Origin: a virus
Reading direction: 5' to 3' (one strand)
Length of the DNA stretch: 28,982 bases
Virus record (IMG/VR): IMGVR_UViG_3300032116_001006
Span: 1-28,982 of that record
Shown here: one piece after another, positions 19,896 through 28,561 of the stretch
Layout of the letters: every line of letters starts with the position of its first letter
Numbering within the stretch: the stretch's first letter is position 1
Notes under the pieces: generated by a model
What the model saw: only the letters and a program-made list of their open reading frames with translations
Databases searched by the model: none
Told to the model about the DNA's origin: nothing
Position numbers and translations under genes: made by a program

Positions 19896-21439
19896 CAGCC
19901 CTCCTCATCATCGTTCGGTAGAAACGCCATTACCACGCGCGTCGTTGCACCGAACCAGTTCGGCTGCGCCGACAGGATCAGCCCCTTCCGGGTGCCGTCG
20001 AAGTCCGCGCCGAAGCGGTCGGTGAGCCCCAGCAGCCGCGCGTCGAGCGTGCAGGTGTCGCCGGGGGCAGCCTGGCCCGCCCACCACCCCGCCATGGTGA
20101 CCTCCACGCGCTCGGGGGTACGTTGGTCCCAGGGGGCAACGCGCGCGCCGATCTCCTGCCGCCAGTCGGTCGACTCGGCGATGCTGCCGAGCGCCGCGAA
20201 CTGGCACATGCGGGTCAGCGTCCCGCCGTCGGGGAGGTGCGCGACGTCCTCGGTAGACGCGACGTAGGCGTGGCTCGAGATCACGCGCTCGATCTCGACC
20301 GTGGAATACTCCATCGGGCACGTCGGATCATATGCGTCATAGCTCTCGATGCGCTGAAGCCCCGTCTCCGGGCTGATGTCGATGTGCCCCGGCGTCGTGT
20401 AGAGCCAGGGCGCGACCGCGCACCGGACCGTGATCTCGCCCTGACGCATCGCGACGAACATCCCAGCCGGCGCCATCCAGCCTTGAAGCCAGCCGATCCC
20501 GTTCGTCTGTGCGGTCGTGCTGTAGACGTGCCAATCGACGGAGCCGCCGGCGGGATCCATGATCGCCTTGAAGGCTTGCGCGTCCTCCTGGTCGACGATG
20601 GAGCGCGGCAGGGCGAAGCCCCACGAGGCCGGGAGGGTGTCGTAGTTCCCGTTCGTGCCAGCGCCCGTGCTGTGCAGGATCCGGAGCGCCACCACGATCG
20701 GGTGCCCGACCATGTAGGCCACCTCGTCGACGTCCGCGCCGTTGGCCGCGCTCGCGACGAGGACGTTGTCCGGATCCGAGCCAAGCTCGCCGTCAAGGAC
20801 GCCGGTGAAGCTGGTGGCCGTTGTCCCGGTGTACGTGTCGAGGAAGTCGCCGTTCTTGCCGGTCACCAACAACGCGCCGACTCCCCCGCCGTCGTCGCGA
20901 AACCCCGTCGTCGAGGTCACCGCGATCGAGGTGTGGCCGTCGCCGAGCCCCGCGGTCAGCGTCGTGTCCGCGAGGTCCCAGAACAGCGGCGCCTCGTTGG
21001 CCGTCGCGACGAACCTGGACCGGAGCGCGCCGGTGATCTCCTCGATCTGGAGCATCCACAGGCCGTCGGCGTTGCGCCGAAGCGACCGAACGACGCCGCG
21101 GAACACCGCCGCGAAGGTGGACGGATCGCTACTGAACCCGACCCGAAGCGTCACCACTTGCCCGCGGGCGGTGTACGGGCGGACGTCGCTCCCGATGATC
21201 GCGATCGTGAGCGTGCCGCGAGTCGCCGTCCACTCGCGGACGGCGAGCTCGCCATAGCTGATCGAGTGCCCGCGCTCGGCGATGACCGGGGTGTAGCCGG
21301 GCGTGGCGAAGCTCGAGAGCATGAGCGACCCGCCCCAGGAGGGCAGGCCCTCGGGCACGGACTCGCTCTCCAGCAGGTAGCGGGGGAACCGCGCCGGGCC
21401 GGGCAGGAGTTGGTCAATGAAGGCCTGATCCCAGGGCAT
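19895..21439 (-). CDS. Distal tail / minor tail protein (baseplate hub-like)
   Basis: A 514-residue protein from ATG 21439 (MPWDQAFIDQLLPGPARFPR). It is beta-rich throughout, with segments such as YTPVIAERGHSISYGELAVR and GTLTIAIIGSDVRPYTARGQ near the N-terminus and a long central beta region. Size and place after the tape measure suggest a tail-tip hub protein of siphophages. There is no clear enzymatic motif. The start overlaps the upstream TAA (TAATG). Confidence 0.6.
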   Translation of the reverse strand: MPWDQAFIDQLLPGPARFPRYLLESESVPEGLPSWGGSLMLSSFATPGYTPVIAERGHSISYGELAVREWTATRGTLTIAIIGSDVRPYTARGQVVTLRVGFSSDPSTFAAVFRGVVRSLRRNADGLWMLQIEEITGALRSRFVATANEAPLFWDLADTTLTAGLGDGHTSIAVTSTTGFRDDGGGVGALLVTGKNGDFLDTYTGTTATSFTGVLDGELGSDPDNVLVASAANGADVDEVAYMVGHPIVVALRILHSTGAGTNGNYDTLPASWGFALPRSIVDQEDAQAFKAIMDPAGGSVDWHVYSTTAQTNGIGWLQGWMAPAGMFVAMRQGEITVRCAVAPWLYTTPGHIDISPETGLQRIESYDAYDPTCPMEYSTVEIERVISSHAYVASTEDVAHLPDGGTLTRMCQFAALGSIAESTDWRQEIGARVAPWDQRTPERVEVTMAGWWAGQAAPGDTCTLDARLLGLTDRFGADFDGTRKGLILSAQPNWFGATTRVVMAFLPNDDEEG

Positions 21440-22215
21440 TAGTCCGACCTCGACTTGTCGATCTCGGGCCCGCGCGTGTCGAGCTCGAGGATGTCGTCGA
21501 TCGTCCACTCGCCGTCCGTCTCCTCGTCGCCGATGACGTGTGCGCTCCCCAGGTCAGCGAACGCGCCGTACGCCGTCGGGTGGACCTCGAACACGGCGGC
21601 GAACGTGTGGACGACCTGCCGGTCGGTCGTGAGAAGCTGGCGCCGGCGGCCGTCGATGGGCAGGCGAAGCGCCGGGAAAAAGCCCCGGTGCCGGACCAGC
21701 ACCCACGGCTCCTCGATCAGATCGTGGATGACGCCCGCGATCGTGAGCGTCGAGCCCGAGACGCCCGACAGGACCGCGATCTCGCTGCGCGCCTCGGGCT
21801 GGCTCGTCTCAAGAACGATCTCGTCCGAGGTCGCGAGCGCGGCTGTGGGTGCCAGCGTCGACCATGGCTGATCGCCCAGCACGAGCGAGGTGTCTCCGCG
21901 CGCCGGGGAGGTCACCAGGAAACCCGCAACGGCCTTGCCGACGTCGCTCGCGAGGGCAAAGGAGCCGCCTCGGAGCAGGTGCCCCTCAAGGGCCTTGAGG
22001 CTGCGGTAGAGGGCGTGATCGTCGAACCGCTCGATCGACACGCGGACCATCCGGTCGGTGAGCGGCTGGATCGAGAAGTGCGCGCCGGTCGCCGACCGCG
22101 CTCCGAGCACCGTCGGCACGGGCCAGTCGTCGAGGTCGGACAGCGGGCCGCCGATGTCGATCGCGGTGACCGTTCCGCCGATCTCCGGGTACCACCAGGC
22201 GTAGGCGTTGCCCAT
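21439..22215 (-). CDS. Distal tail protein candidate
   Basis: A 258-residue protein (MGNAYAWWYPEIGGTVTAID) with alternating strands and an acidic C-terminus (DILELDTRGPEIDKSRSD). The frame is open to 22596, but that part is the antisense-like shadow of the tape measure end; ATG 22215 lies 2 nt after the tape measure stop. Its position fits a Dit-like protein that joins the tail tube to the tip. Confidence 0.55.
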   Translation of the reverse strand: MGNAYAWWYPEIGGTVTAIDIGGPLSDLDDWPVPTVLGARSATGAHFSIQPLTDRMVRVSIERFDDHALYRSLKALEGHLLRGGSFALASDVGKAVAGFLVTSPARGDTSLVLGDQPWSTLAPTAALATSDEIVLETSQPEARSEIAVLSGVSGSTLTIAGVIHDLIEEPWVLVRHRGFFPALRLPIDGRRRQLLTTDRQVVHTFAAVFEVHPTAYGAFADLGSAHVIGDEETDGEWTIDDILELDTRGPEIDKSRSD

Positions 22216-22217
22216 GG

Positions 22218-24119
22218 TCAGCCTCCCACCGGGTCGAGAGAGGTCCCGATGCCGTACGATCCGAGCTGCCGGCGGAGACCGTCGGCGATCTGCCGCATCG
22301 CCTCCTCGTTGTTGCCGACCACGGTGCCGATCTGCACGTTGACCGTCTGCGCGTTGCCGCCCCGCTGGAGGACCTGCGACATCTGCGACGACTGCGACCG
22401 CGCGAGATCCCCGGTGTCCTGGGTCAGGCGCCTGGAGCTTCCGCCGCCGCCATCGCCCTTGAAGGCCCCGAACCACCCCTGATCGTCGGGGCTGATGTCG
22501 AGGCCGAAGAGGCGTCCGTCGAGGATGTTCGTCCCGGTCGTCTTGCTCTTGTCGCCGCGGAACAGGTTCGAGAAGAACTCCTTCACGGCCTCCCACATGT
22601 CACGGAGCATCTGCCCGAACCCGTCGATGAAGCCTCGCACCATGTCCGGGATCGCCTTGTAGAACTCGACCATGATCCGCAAGGGCAGCGTCGCGACGGC
22701 CAGGATCAATTCCGGAGCGGCGGCGACGATGGCAAGCACGATCTCGTCGATGGAGCCGACGATCTCGCTGACGAGGTCCGGCAGGTCGACCAGCAGATCC
22801 GGCAACGTCTCCGACAGCAGCGTCTCAAGGATGCCGGGAAGGTCGCGGACGAACCCGAACGCCTGCTCCACGGCGTCGTCGATGAGCGTGGACAGCTGCG
22901 GCAGCAGTTCGATCACCGTGGCCGCGATGGCGCCCGCGGGCCCGAGCGCCGTGAGGATCCCGCCGAGCCCGCCCTGGAGCGCCCCGGCGATGTTGCTGAC
23001 GGCGGACATCGCGCCGTCCATGTTCGCCTGCTTGATCTCGGCCGTGAGCGACGCCTCCACCCGGGCCATGCTCGCGTCGATCTCGGCCGAGGTAGGCACG
23101 TCGATCGCCTGAAGCGCGGCCATGACGCCATCCGTGGGCATGGCGGTTTCCAGGCCCTCGGTGAGCGCTTTCGCGTCCGCCGCGGCCTTGGCCTCGAAGG
23201 CCCCGCGCATCCGCATCCCCTCGTCCATGGCGGCGATAAGGTCGCGCATGTCTTTGGCGGCCTGGGCCGTGGCCGCGGCCTCTGCGCGACGAGCCTCCGC
23301 GGCCCGCTTGGACGCCTCCGCGGCCTGGTCCGTCACGCGCGCCGTGTCAAAGTCCCCTTTCGCGGCGAAGCCGAGCATTTCGGCCATCGTGTCCGTAGTG
23401 GCCTCGACCTCGTTGCGGTACTCCCGCCCTATGTCTCGCAGGTTCTCGAAGGTTTTCAGCAGCGCCGCGCCCTGCGGACCGATGGCCAGCGCAACGGCGG
23501 GTCCCAGCTCGAGCATGAGATCGAGCAGCCCGCCGGAGCCGCCGACCATCTCCGCGATCAGCCCGAGGTTACGCATGAACCCGGTAGTCGCCTCGATCGC
23601 CGAGGTGACGTCAGCCGCAAACGAGCCCGCGAGCGCGATCCCGGTGGTCTCCGAGGCGGTGCCGAGCGTCTCCAGGGCGACGCTAGCGTCCCGGATCGCC
23701 GCCACCTGCTCGGGCGTGACGAAGTCCGGGGCTACGCCCGCCTCCTCGAGCGCGTCGAGCCAGTCGTTCGCCTGGATCACGAGTTCGAAGATGGCGGTCG
23801 CGGTGAGCCCGACCGCCGCCGTAACCGCCGCCGCACCGACCGCCATACCGCCGAGCGCTACCACGGTTCCGGAGATGGGGTTGGCCAGCGCGGCCATCGT
23901 GTCGCCAGCCCCGCCCATGGCGCCGCCGAGGGCCTGGAAGCCGGGGATCGGCACCTTCTGGAGCATCTTCCCAAGCTCGTCGATCTCGCCGCCAAGCTTC
24001 GTGGTAGGCGTCTTGTCAGCCGCGATCCTTACCTTCTCGATGCTCTCCGCGAGCCGCTCCGCTTCTTTGTCGGCGTTGCCTTTGATCTCGAAGAACCACT
24101 GGATCACCCGAGAAGCCAT
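22218..24119 (-). CDS. Tape measure protein
   Basis: A 633-residue protein and the longest of the late operon. It is helical, Ala-rich and low in Cys, with hydrophobic membrane-like segments (about 76-115, ALANPISGTVVALGGMAVGA, and again around 440-480), long coiled-coil parts (TDQAAEASKRAAEARRAEAA) and a Gly-rich C-terminal region. This is the standard build of siphophage tape measures, which set tail length. By the usual rule of about 1.5 A per residue it suggests a tail near 95 nm (inference). ATG 24119 forms TGATG with the preceding chaperone frame; GTG 24122 is possible. Confidence 0.85.
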   Translation of the reverse strand: MASRVIQWFFEIKGNADKEAERLAESIEKVRIAADKTPTTKLGGEIDELGKMLQKVPIPGFQALGGAMGGAGDTMAALANPISGTVVALGGMAVGAAAVTAAVGLTATAIFELVIQANDWLDALEEAGVAPDFVTPEQVAAIRDASVALETLGTASETTGIALAGSFAADVTSAIEATTGFMRNLGLIAEMVGGSGGLLDLMLELGPAVALAIGPQGAALLKTFENLRDIGREYRNEVEATTDTMAEMLGFAAKGDFDTARVTDQAAEASKRAAEARRAEAAATAQAAKDMRDLIAAMDEGMRMRGAFEAKAAADAKALTEGLETAMPTDGVMAALQAIDVPTSAEIDASMARVEASLTAEIKQANMDGAMSAVSNIAGALQGGLGGILTALGPAGAIAATVIELLPQLSTLIDDAVEQAFGFVRDLPGILETLLSETLPDLLVDLPDLVSEIVGSIDEIVLAIVAAAPELILAVATLPLRIMVEFYKAIPDMVRGFIDGFGQMLRDMWEAVKEFFSNLFRGDKSKTTGTNILDGRLFGLDISPDDQGWFGAFKGDGGGGSSRRLTQDTGDLARSQSSQMSQVLQRGGNAQTVNVQIGTVVGNNEEAMRQIADGLRRQLGSYGIGTSLDPVGG

Positions 24120-24406
24120 CACACGCCCCCGAGGTTGATCGTCGGGAAGACCATCGCGTCGGGGCTGGCCCGCAGCGCATCGGAGAGCGCCTGATCGCCG
24201 GCGTCACGGCAGAGCTTGACGAACGCGAGATCCTCGTGCGGGAGGTCCCGGATCACCGTGGGGAGCACGCCGTATCGCCGAGCGAGCATGTCACACGCCA
24301 GCAGGAGCTCGGGTTGACGCGACCACGGGCCGAAGGCGCTCCCGGGCGGAGCTGTGACGCTGGGCCGCCGATGCGATGGCGGTGCGCTCGGAGGCCACCA
24401 GGGCGC
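24119..24406 (-). CDS. Downstream frame of the tail assembly chaperone (gpT-like), probably reached by +1 frameshift
   Basis: A well-coded frame before the tape measure reads PWSRQPELLLACDMLARRYG, then LPTVIRDLPHEDLAFVKLCR and ends at TGA 24119-24121. Q-P-x-LL...YG...P and HEDLAF resemble gpT-like chaperone extensions. The frame opens after a TGA at 24407-24409 and has no ATG, GTG or TTG before this conserved block, so independent initiation would lose it. It lies +1 relative to the upstream chaperone gene. CCC-G at 24326-24329 (codon 182 of the upstream gene) is a plausible slip site and would give a fusion of about 250 residues. Confidence 0.6.
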   Translation of the reverse strand, partial: APWWPPSAPPSHRRPSVTAPPGSAFGPWSRQPELLLACDMLARRYGVLPTVIRDLPHEDLAFVKLCRDAGDQALSDALRASPDAMVFPTINLGGV

Positions 24407-24872
24407 TCACGGGGAGCACCCGATCGGCCGGCTCGCCGATGGTGAAGCCACCCGCCTCGAGGGCCGCGCCGTCGAGCATCGCGGGCGCGGTGCCGTACAC
24501 GCCCGGCTCGACCTCGTCCGCGGCGACGCCGATCGCGACGACCGCCGCGCACACCCACGCGTCGTTGGCCGACTGAAGCTGGTCGGCGAGCTCGGGGTGT
24601 CGCGCGAAGTGCTTCATCGCGCGCTCCATCCGGCGCGCCTCCTTGGTCGCGCGGTGCTCGGCGACCTTCTCCGCGGGCTTCCCGGCGGCCACCTGGGCCT
24701 CGTCCTCGGCCTCCTGGGTCACCTGCGCGGCCTCGATGAGGCCCGGCAGCATCGCCAGCCCCGCCTCCCGAAGCTGGGCCTGGGTGGGCCGGCGTAGCTG
24801 GACGCAGACCCCCGAGGGCACCACGCACCAGGCGTGCTCGCTGCGTCCTCGCAGCATCTCGATGGCACTCAT
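24291..24872 (-). CDS. Tail assembly chaperone (gpG-like)
   Basis: A 193-residue protein from ATG 24872 after GGGGAGGGGAG. The N-terminus is MSAIEMLRGRSEHAWCVVPS, followed by a highly helical, charged middle (TQEAEDEAQVAAGKPAEKVA, then EHRATKEARRMERAMKHFAR). Its location between the tail tube and the tape measure is that of the chaperone that coats the tape measure. Its last ~15 codons are Arg/Pro-rich and look like a shadow of the gpT-like frame, so part of the product is probably extended by frameshifting. Confidence 0.65.
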   Translation of the reverse strand: MSAIEMLRGRSEHAWCVVPSGVCVQLRRPTQAQLREAGLAMLPGLIEAAQVTQEAEDEAQVAAGKPAEKVAEHRATKEARRMERAMKHFARHPELADQLQSANDAWVCAAVVAIGVAADEVEPGVYGTAPAMLDGAALEAGGFTIGEPADRVLPVSALVASERTAIASAAQRHSSARERLRPVVASTRAPAGV

Positions 24873-24932
24873 CTCCCCTCCCCTGGGACGGCCTTGCGCC
24901 GCCGATGTGTCGCTGGCTCGCCGCGCGTCGGA

Positions 24933-25910
24933 TCACGTCTTGTAGGTCGCGGAGGCGTTCGTGAGGCGGATCTTCAGCCCCTGGTCCGTGCCATCCGCGA
25001 GGCCGCTCCACTTGATGGTGGAGCGGATCAGCCCGGTGCCACCGACTGGGCGGCTGATGTCCTCGATGTAGGCATTGTGGACCGTGATCCCGAGGGCGTT
25101 GTCGCCGCTCCCGGTCGCGGAGATCGTCAGGTCCGCCGTGGTGCCCGCGTGCCAGTCGGTGTCGAGGTTGGTCGTGTCGCTGGACTCGCCATGGTCGACG
25201 GTCGCCGTGCATTCGATCTTGATGGGCGCCGTCTGCACGGGACGCAGGGTGTACAGAGACCCAAGGTGGGGGCGGCGCTCGTAGGCCCTGGTCCACTTGA
25301 TGGAGAGCGAGCGCAGGACCGCGGACCGGCTGTTCCAGGACAACGCGCCGAAGTGGTCGAAGTCGATCGCCTCGGCAGAGCTCGCGAAGCTCGGCGAGCC
25401 CTGCGCGATGAGGCCGCCGCTCGTCTGCGCGATGATGTTGGAGACCGCGAGGACCGCCTGTTGGCCGGCCTCCACCTTGAGCTCGCCCGCAGAGAGGATG
25501 CAGCCGGTGAAGCGTTCGGCGTCCTCCTCGCCGTTGCCCTGCCACATGGTGAGGCCGTTGAGGAAGGTCGACCCCATCGGCGTCGTGAGCGTGAAGTCGT
25601 GCGTGTACGGGCCCGCGCCGCCCTCGGTGACCGCCCCAAAGAGGGCCGCCAGGATCATGCCGATCCCGCCGTCCTCGTAGTACAGCGGGATCTCGAACTG
25701 CCCGCCGGCGTCGTCGCTCTCGTCGATGAACTCGCGCGGCGCGTAGGCGGCAGAGCCGTTGTAGCCGAGGTGGCTCCGGGGCTTCCGGTTGCGCGTGCGC
25801 TTGAGGTTCGACGAGTTGACGCGGACGAACTTCGCGACGGTCTCCGGCGTACCGAAGGCGCTTTGCTCCGCGAGTCCGAGGTAAGAGCCCATCCCAGATG
25901 CAGCGGTCAT
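24933..25910 (-). CDS. Major tail (tube) protein
   Basis: A 325-residue protein. The start MGSYLGLAEQSAFGTPETVA (from Met7) and the following IDESDDAGGQFEIPLYYEDG are typical of phage tail tube proteins, as is the repeated beta pattern up to the C-terminus (RSTIKWSGLADGTDQGLKIR). It precedes the chaperones and tape measure, the usual order. ATG 25910 has GAGGCG upstream; Met7 (25892) is an alternative. Confidence 0.75.
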   Translation of the reverse strand: MTAASGMGSYLGLAEQSAFGTPETVAKFVRVNSSNLKRTRNRKPRSHLGYNGSAAYAPREFIDESDDAGGQFEIPLYYEDGGIGMILAALFGAVTEGGAGPYTHDFTLTTPMGSTFLNGLTMWQGNGEEDAERFTGCILSAGELKVEAGQQAVLAVSNIIAQTSGGLIAQGSPSFASSAEAIDFDHFGALSWNSRSAVLRSLSIKWTRAYERRPHLGSLYTLRPVQTAPIKIECTATVDHGESSDTTNLDTDWHAGTTADLTISATGSGDNALGITVHNAYIEDISRPVGGTGLIRSTIKWSGLADGTDQGLKIRLTNASATYKT

Positions 25911-25911
25911 C

Positions 25912-26697
25912 TCACGCCTCGCTCACGCTCTCGACCGCGAGGAAGGCCCGCGGTTCGATGAGCCGGTATGCGGTGTTCGTCGGGACCACCGTGCGGAGAG
26001 CCGTCACGATGGTGTAGTCGTTGGCGGTCGTGCCAGCCTGGATGAAGGCTTTGACCCACATCTCTCGGCCGTAGCGTCCGCGTCGTTCCAGAAACCGTTG
26101 CTTCGACGTGTCGACCATGCCGCCCTGCGCCGAGCCGGCCAGGGTGACGGACACGACCGCCGAACGAAGCTCCTCGTGCTGGGTGCGGCCCTCGTAGGGC
26201 GCGGCCTTGCGCTCGAGCAGTTTGTCGATCCGGATCCAGAGGTAGAGCTGTTCGTTCGCGGTCTTCTGGACGCGCTTTCGGGGGCGCGTCGTGCCGGGCT
26301 GCTCGGGCTGCGCCTCGAGGATGAGCGTCGACGGGCGGCCGGTCTCGATGTACCCGGCGAGCGCGCCGGAGATGGTCACCGCAACCGCCGCCGAGGCCGC
26401 GGAGGCGTTGCCGGCGTACACCCATAGGAGGTCCATCCCGGCGACGTTGGACAGCGTCACGCCGTCGACTTGGAGGGTGACCGTGCGGTTGGCGTAGTTG
26501 AAGCCCGACAGCGCGTAGGAGGCCAAAGTTTGGCCGTCGGCGGTCGTGATCCGAATGTCGTCCCCGTCCGCCTGGATGACGTCCCACCCCCCCCAGTCGG
26601 CGGGGACGACGATCTCGACATCACCCGAGGCGGCGGGCGCGCTGTTCACGACGGTGATCGCCCACCGGTGAGACCAGGCCGAGTCGTACCAACCCAT
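25912..26697 (-). CDS. DUF2341-like tail-associated protein
   Basis: A 261-residue protein. The first ~110 residues (YDSAWSHRWAITVVNSAP, then DIRITTADGQTLASYALSGF and LLWVYAGNASAAS) match the DUF2341 pattern: W...W..R..I, D-I-R-x-T and a final Y-x-G-N-x-x-A. This is a lectin-like beta sandwich. The C-terminal part (RKRVQKTANEQLYLWIRIDK ...) is of a different type and may be the structural portion. It sits between the tail terminator and tail tube, where a surface-exposed decoration could be expected. Confidence 0.6.
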   Translation of the reverse strand: MGWYDSAWSHRWAITVVNSAPAASGDVEIVVPADWGGWDVIQADGDDIRITTADGQTLASYALSGFNYANRTVTLQVDGVTLSNVAGMDLLWVYAGNASAASAAVAVTISGALAGYIETGRPSTLILEAQPEQPGTTRPRKRVQKTANEQLYLWIRIDKLLERKAAPYEGRTQHEELRSAVVSVTLAGSAQGGMVDTSKQRFLERRGRYGREMWVKAFIQAGTTANDYTIVTALRTVVPTNTAYRLIEPRAFLAVESVSEA

Positions 26698-27185
26698 CAC
26701 AGCCCCCGATTCAGGTGGACGTCGAGCACGATCGTCCCGAAGATGGAGGCCCATCCGGCCGGCAGGTCGAACTCTTCGCCGTCGATCTCGGTGAGGTTCA
26801 TCGCCTGGATCCCGCGCACCGAGTTGATCGCCTTCAGCGACCCGCCCGTATCGTACCGAGCCGCCTTCACCGCCGAGCAGATGTCGGAAATGAGGTTGAG
26901 CGCCGCGGTGGACCTGGCCTCCGGCGTGTCGGCGGTGACCGGCACCCACCCGCGCAGGTCGAACGTGGCAACGTAGGCGTGATCGCGGAGGGTGCGCGCG
27001 TCCGGGATGCCCTGGATCGTCGGGGTCGCGATGGCGACGAAGGCGAGAGAGCCGGGCGGCTGGAGGAAGCGTCCGATCTTGACCTGGTCGGTGGCCGACA
27101 GGTCGTACGTTCCGCCGCCGCTGGTGTGGTTGGCCGCGATCGCGCTCTTGATGGCGTCGCGGATGCTGACGAACACCGCCGCCAT
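26697..27185 (-). CDS. Tail terminator (gpU-like) candidate
   Basis: A 162-residue protein (MAAVFVSIRDAIKSAIAANH, then VATFDLRGWVPVTADTPEAR and STAALNLISDICSAVKAARY). An N-terminal helix with R-D-A-I, a central strand and helix and a final beta strand (IFGTIVLDVHLNR) fit minor tail/terminator proteins that cap the tube. The position between the gp10-like gene and the tail tube fits too. ATG 27185 forms TGATG. Confidence 0.6.
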   Translation of the reverse strand: MAAVFVSIRDAIKSAIAANHTSGGGTYDLSATDQVKIGRFLQPPGSLAFVAIATPTIQGIPDARTLRDHAYVATFDLRGWVPVTADTPEARSTAALNLISDICSAVKAARYDTGGSLKAINSVRGIQAMNLTEIDGEEFDLPAGWASIFGTIVLDVHLNRGL

Positions 27186-27697
27186 CACGCCACCCCGTCG
27201 GACAGGCGATCGAGGACGTCGGCGGCGAAGTCGCGCTCGGCCTCGGCCATTGCGCGGGCCATGAAGTGCTGACCGCGGATCGTGACCTGCCGGACCAGCC
27301 GCCAGCGCAGGTCGATGGCTGCCCCCTGGCGCGAGGCCAGGAAGCGGCGCCCGTCGCGCAACGTGAGGACGAAGAGGTCCGCCACGTCGGACCGCGGGCC
27401 GGGGAGGATGGCCGCCGCGGGCGCGATGGGCACCGCGAGCCACTGCCCACGGCGGGGACGGATGGTCGCGCCGTCCTCCACCGCGGTGTACTTCGCCGGC
27501 ATCGTCACGGAGATCCGGCCGTCGGTCACCGTGCCGTCGATGGAGCGGGCGAGCTCGCCGTCATCGCGGGGGGCGTTGCGGCGGGCCGCCTCCACCCACC
27601 GGCGGGCGCGCTCGAGCAGAGCGCCGCGGAGGCGCCCGGGGGCGCTCCGCAGAGCCGCGGCGGTTGCGGGTGCCCAGGTGTCGAGGCGGTCAGCCAC
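27185..27697 (-). CDS. HK97 gp10-like neck / head-tail joining protein
   Basis: A 170-residue protein from GTG 27697. A long N-terminal helix (LRGALLERARRWVEAARRNA) then RNAPRDDGELARSI, the classic gp10 block (A-P-x-D-x-G-x-L-x-x-S-I), YTAVEDGATIRPRRGQWLAV, and a last helix (MARAMAEAERDFAADVLDRL). It overlaps the upstream gene by 8 nt. Confidence 0.75.
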   Translation of the reverse strand: MADRLDTWAPATAAALRSAPGRLRGALLERARRWVEAARRNAPRDDGELARSIDGTVTDGRISVTMPAKYTAVEDGATIRPRRGQWLAVPIAPAAAILPGPRSDVADLFVLTLRDGRRFLASRQGAAIDLRWRLVRQVTIRGQHFMARAMAEAERDFAADVLDRLSDGVA

Positions 27698-28313
27698 AAC
27701 CGACCTCGAGCAGGCGCAGGGGCGCCATCATCTCCCGGACGCGGTCCGGGATGGTCTCGGGGCGAGCGGTCACCGACTGGCCGCCGGCGGTCGTCGAGGC
27801 CTTGCCCTGGCCGTTGCGCTGGCTCCACCAGTGCGCGACCATGATCGAGATAGCCTCGGCGACGATCTTGTGCGCGCCCGTGTCGTAGCCCGCGACGAAC
27901 ACCACCTTGATCGCGCGCTTGCGAGCGGACCAGCCGCCGTGCGTGGCCGTGTCGATCAGGTGCACCCGACCCGTGCGCCCGTCCAGCACGTAGTCGCCGC
28001 TGCTGACGAGGTCGGCGGAGCCGTAGGTCCAATCGTTGTCGCGGTCGTCGTGGATCGTGGTGATCGAGGCGACCGGACGCACCGGCAGCAGGAGGGCCCG
28101 TGGGTCCAGCGCGGACGGGCCGTCGAGGTACTCGGTATAGGTGGTCGACTCCAGCGTGGGCGAGGCGCTCGCGCTCGCAGGCGGGAAGCCACACCACGCG
28201 GCGAGCATCGCGTCCGCGCGCGCAATCATGGTGGTGATCGCGGTGTCCTCACCGGTGCCCGTCAAGGTCGGGAGGTGGGTGCTACGCACGGCGCTGGCGA
28301 GCGGGAGCGTCAT
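27690..28313 (-). CDS. Head-tail connector (gp6-like) protein
   Basis: A 207-residue protein. DTAITTMIARADAMLAAWCG then YTEYLDGPSALDPRALLLPV, a strand-rich middle (VHLIDTATHGGWSARKRAIK) and a helix (HKIVAEAISIMVAHWWSQRN) follow the pattern of HK97 gp6/DUF-type connectors that form the ring below the portal. The adjacent gp10-like gene supports the call. ATG 28313 overlaps the upstream stop (ATGA). Confidence 0.65.
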   Translation of the reverse strand: MTLPLASAVRSTHLPTLTGTGEDTAITTMIARADAMLAAWCGFPPASASASPTLESTTYTEYLDGPSALDPRALLLPVRPVASITTIHDDRDNDWTYGSADLVSSGDYVLDGRTGRVHLIDTATHGGWSARKRAIKVVFVAGYDTGAHKIVAEAISIMVAHWWSQRNGQGKASTTAGGQSVTARPETIPDRVREMMAPLRLLEVGCG

Positions 28314-28561
28314 GCGCCACCCGCCCGCGCGCGGCGCGCTGCGATGGCCTCGAGCACCCGAGGCGCGCCCCGCTGGGTGCGCTCCGCGTGCCCGAGGTCC
28401 GTGAGGTAGGCGTCATGCTCGCCGCGCTCGATCTCGGCTGCGAGCTGCGAGGGCTCGGCGCGCTGGATCGGCCAGATGTCCACGGTGCCGCGCTGGAGCG
28501 AGTCCAGCACGACCGGGGACTCCGGCGTCGTCACCAGCAGCGATCGTGCCCGCTTGCTCAT
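28310..28561 (-). CDS. Small hypothetical protein of the head region
   Basis: An 83-residue basic protein (MSKRARSLLVTTPESPVVLD, then LAAEIERGEHDAYLTDLGHA). ATG 28561 forms TGATG with the upstream stop. The long frame above it is the shadow of the next gene. No family recognised. Confidence 0.55.
   Translation of the reverse strand: MSKRARSLLVTTPESPVVLDSLQRGTVDIWPIQRAEPSQLAAEIERGEHDAYLTDLGHAERTQRGAPRVLEAIAARRARAGGA

Noticed and set aside
20123-21442. Plus-strand 439-codon open frame opposite the minor tail gene
   Set aside because: Composition is Arg/Asp/His-rich without motifs, and the opposite strand encodes a consistent tail protein in operon context.
23122-24138. Plus-strand Ser/Ala-rich 338-codon frame opposite the tape measure
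   Set aside because: Low-complexity Ser/Ala product, the expected antisense reading of an Ala/Glu-rich coiled-coil gene.
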